A stretch of DNA of 5,880 nucleotides, from contig CANLGS010000301.1 in NCBI GenBank assembly GCA_947490035.1, forward strand, positions 1 through 5,880. Direction: 5' to 3'. The first letter of the stretch is position 1; every line of letters begins with the position of its first letter. The notes beneath the pieces are model-generated. The model was not told where the DNA came from. It did no database searches and worked only from the letters and a program-made list of their open reading frames with translations. The DNA comes from Gemmataceae bacterium (GTDB lineage: Bacteria; Planctomycetota; Planctomycetia; Gemmatales; Gemmataceae). The translations under genes and the position numbers were made by a program. Shown here in pieces: positions 5,874-5,880 of this stretch.

Positions 5874-5880
5874 CCCGGAG

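Overview
The window looks like chromosomal DNA of a GC-rich planctomycete, most likely of the Gemmata group. The main reason is two genes for DUF1559 proteins: a type IV pilin-like N-terminus followed by a C-terminal H-X9-DG motif, a family greatly expanded in Planctomycetes. Beside one of them is a small lipoprotein of the kind that often sits next to such genes. The assignment is inferred from gene content and composition, not from a marker gene.

Layout from left to right. Positions 1-878 (+) hold the 3' part of a gene for a duplicated beta-rich protein of unknown function, cut by the left edge. It converges, with a 7-base gap, on a gene at 886-2166 (-) whose product carries the complete nucleotidyltransferase motif set of T4 RNA ligase 1 (Rnl1). 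A GC-rich inverted-repeat element (2185-2275) lies directly upstream of that gene's ribosome binding site. Next on the minus strand come a small lipoprotein gene (2373-2816) and, 52 bases upstream of it, a DUF1559 gene (2869-3771). These two probably form one transcription unit, with a strong hairpin in the gap. A third minus-strand gene (3914-4672) encodes a helix-turn-helix plus helical protein that loosely resembles phage terminase small subunits. A 256-base divergent intergenic region follows, with promoter-like sequences in both directions. The window ends with a second DUF1559 gene (4929-5873, +), complete 7 bases before the right edge.

How the genes fit together: the DUF1559/lipoprotein pair is probably an envelope-associated module. 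The RNA ligase is an RNA repair or editing enzyme, and no partner such as a polynucleotide kinase/phosphatase or a tRNA-cleaving toxin is visible here. The terminase-like gene has no other phage gene beside it. The window does not contain an obvious complete new multi-gene system. The most notable items are the phage-type RNA ligase with the repeat at its start, and GC-rich hairpins placed at or next to stop codons without U-tracts. I see no tRNA, rRNA, CRISPR array or transposase gene.
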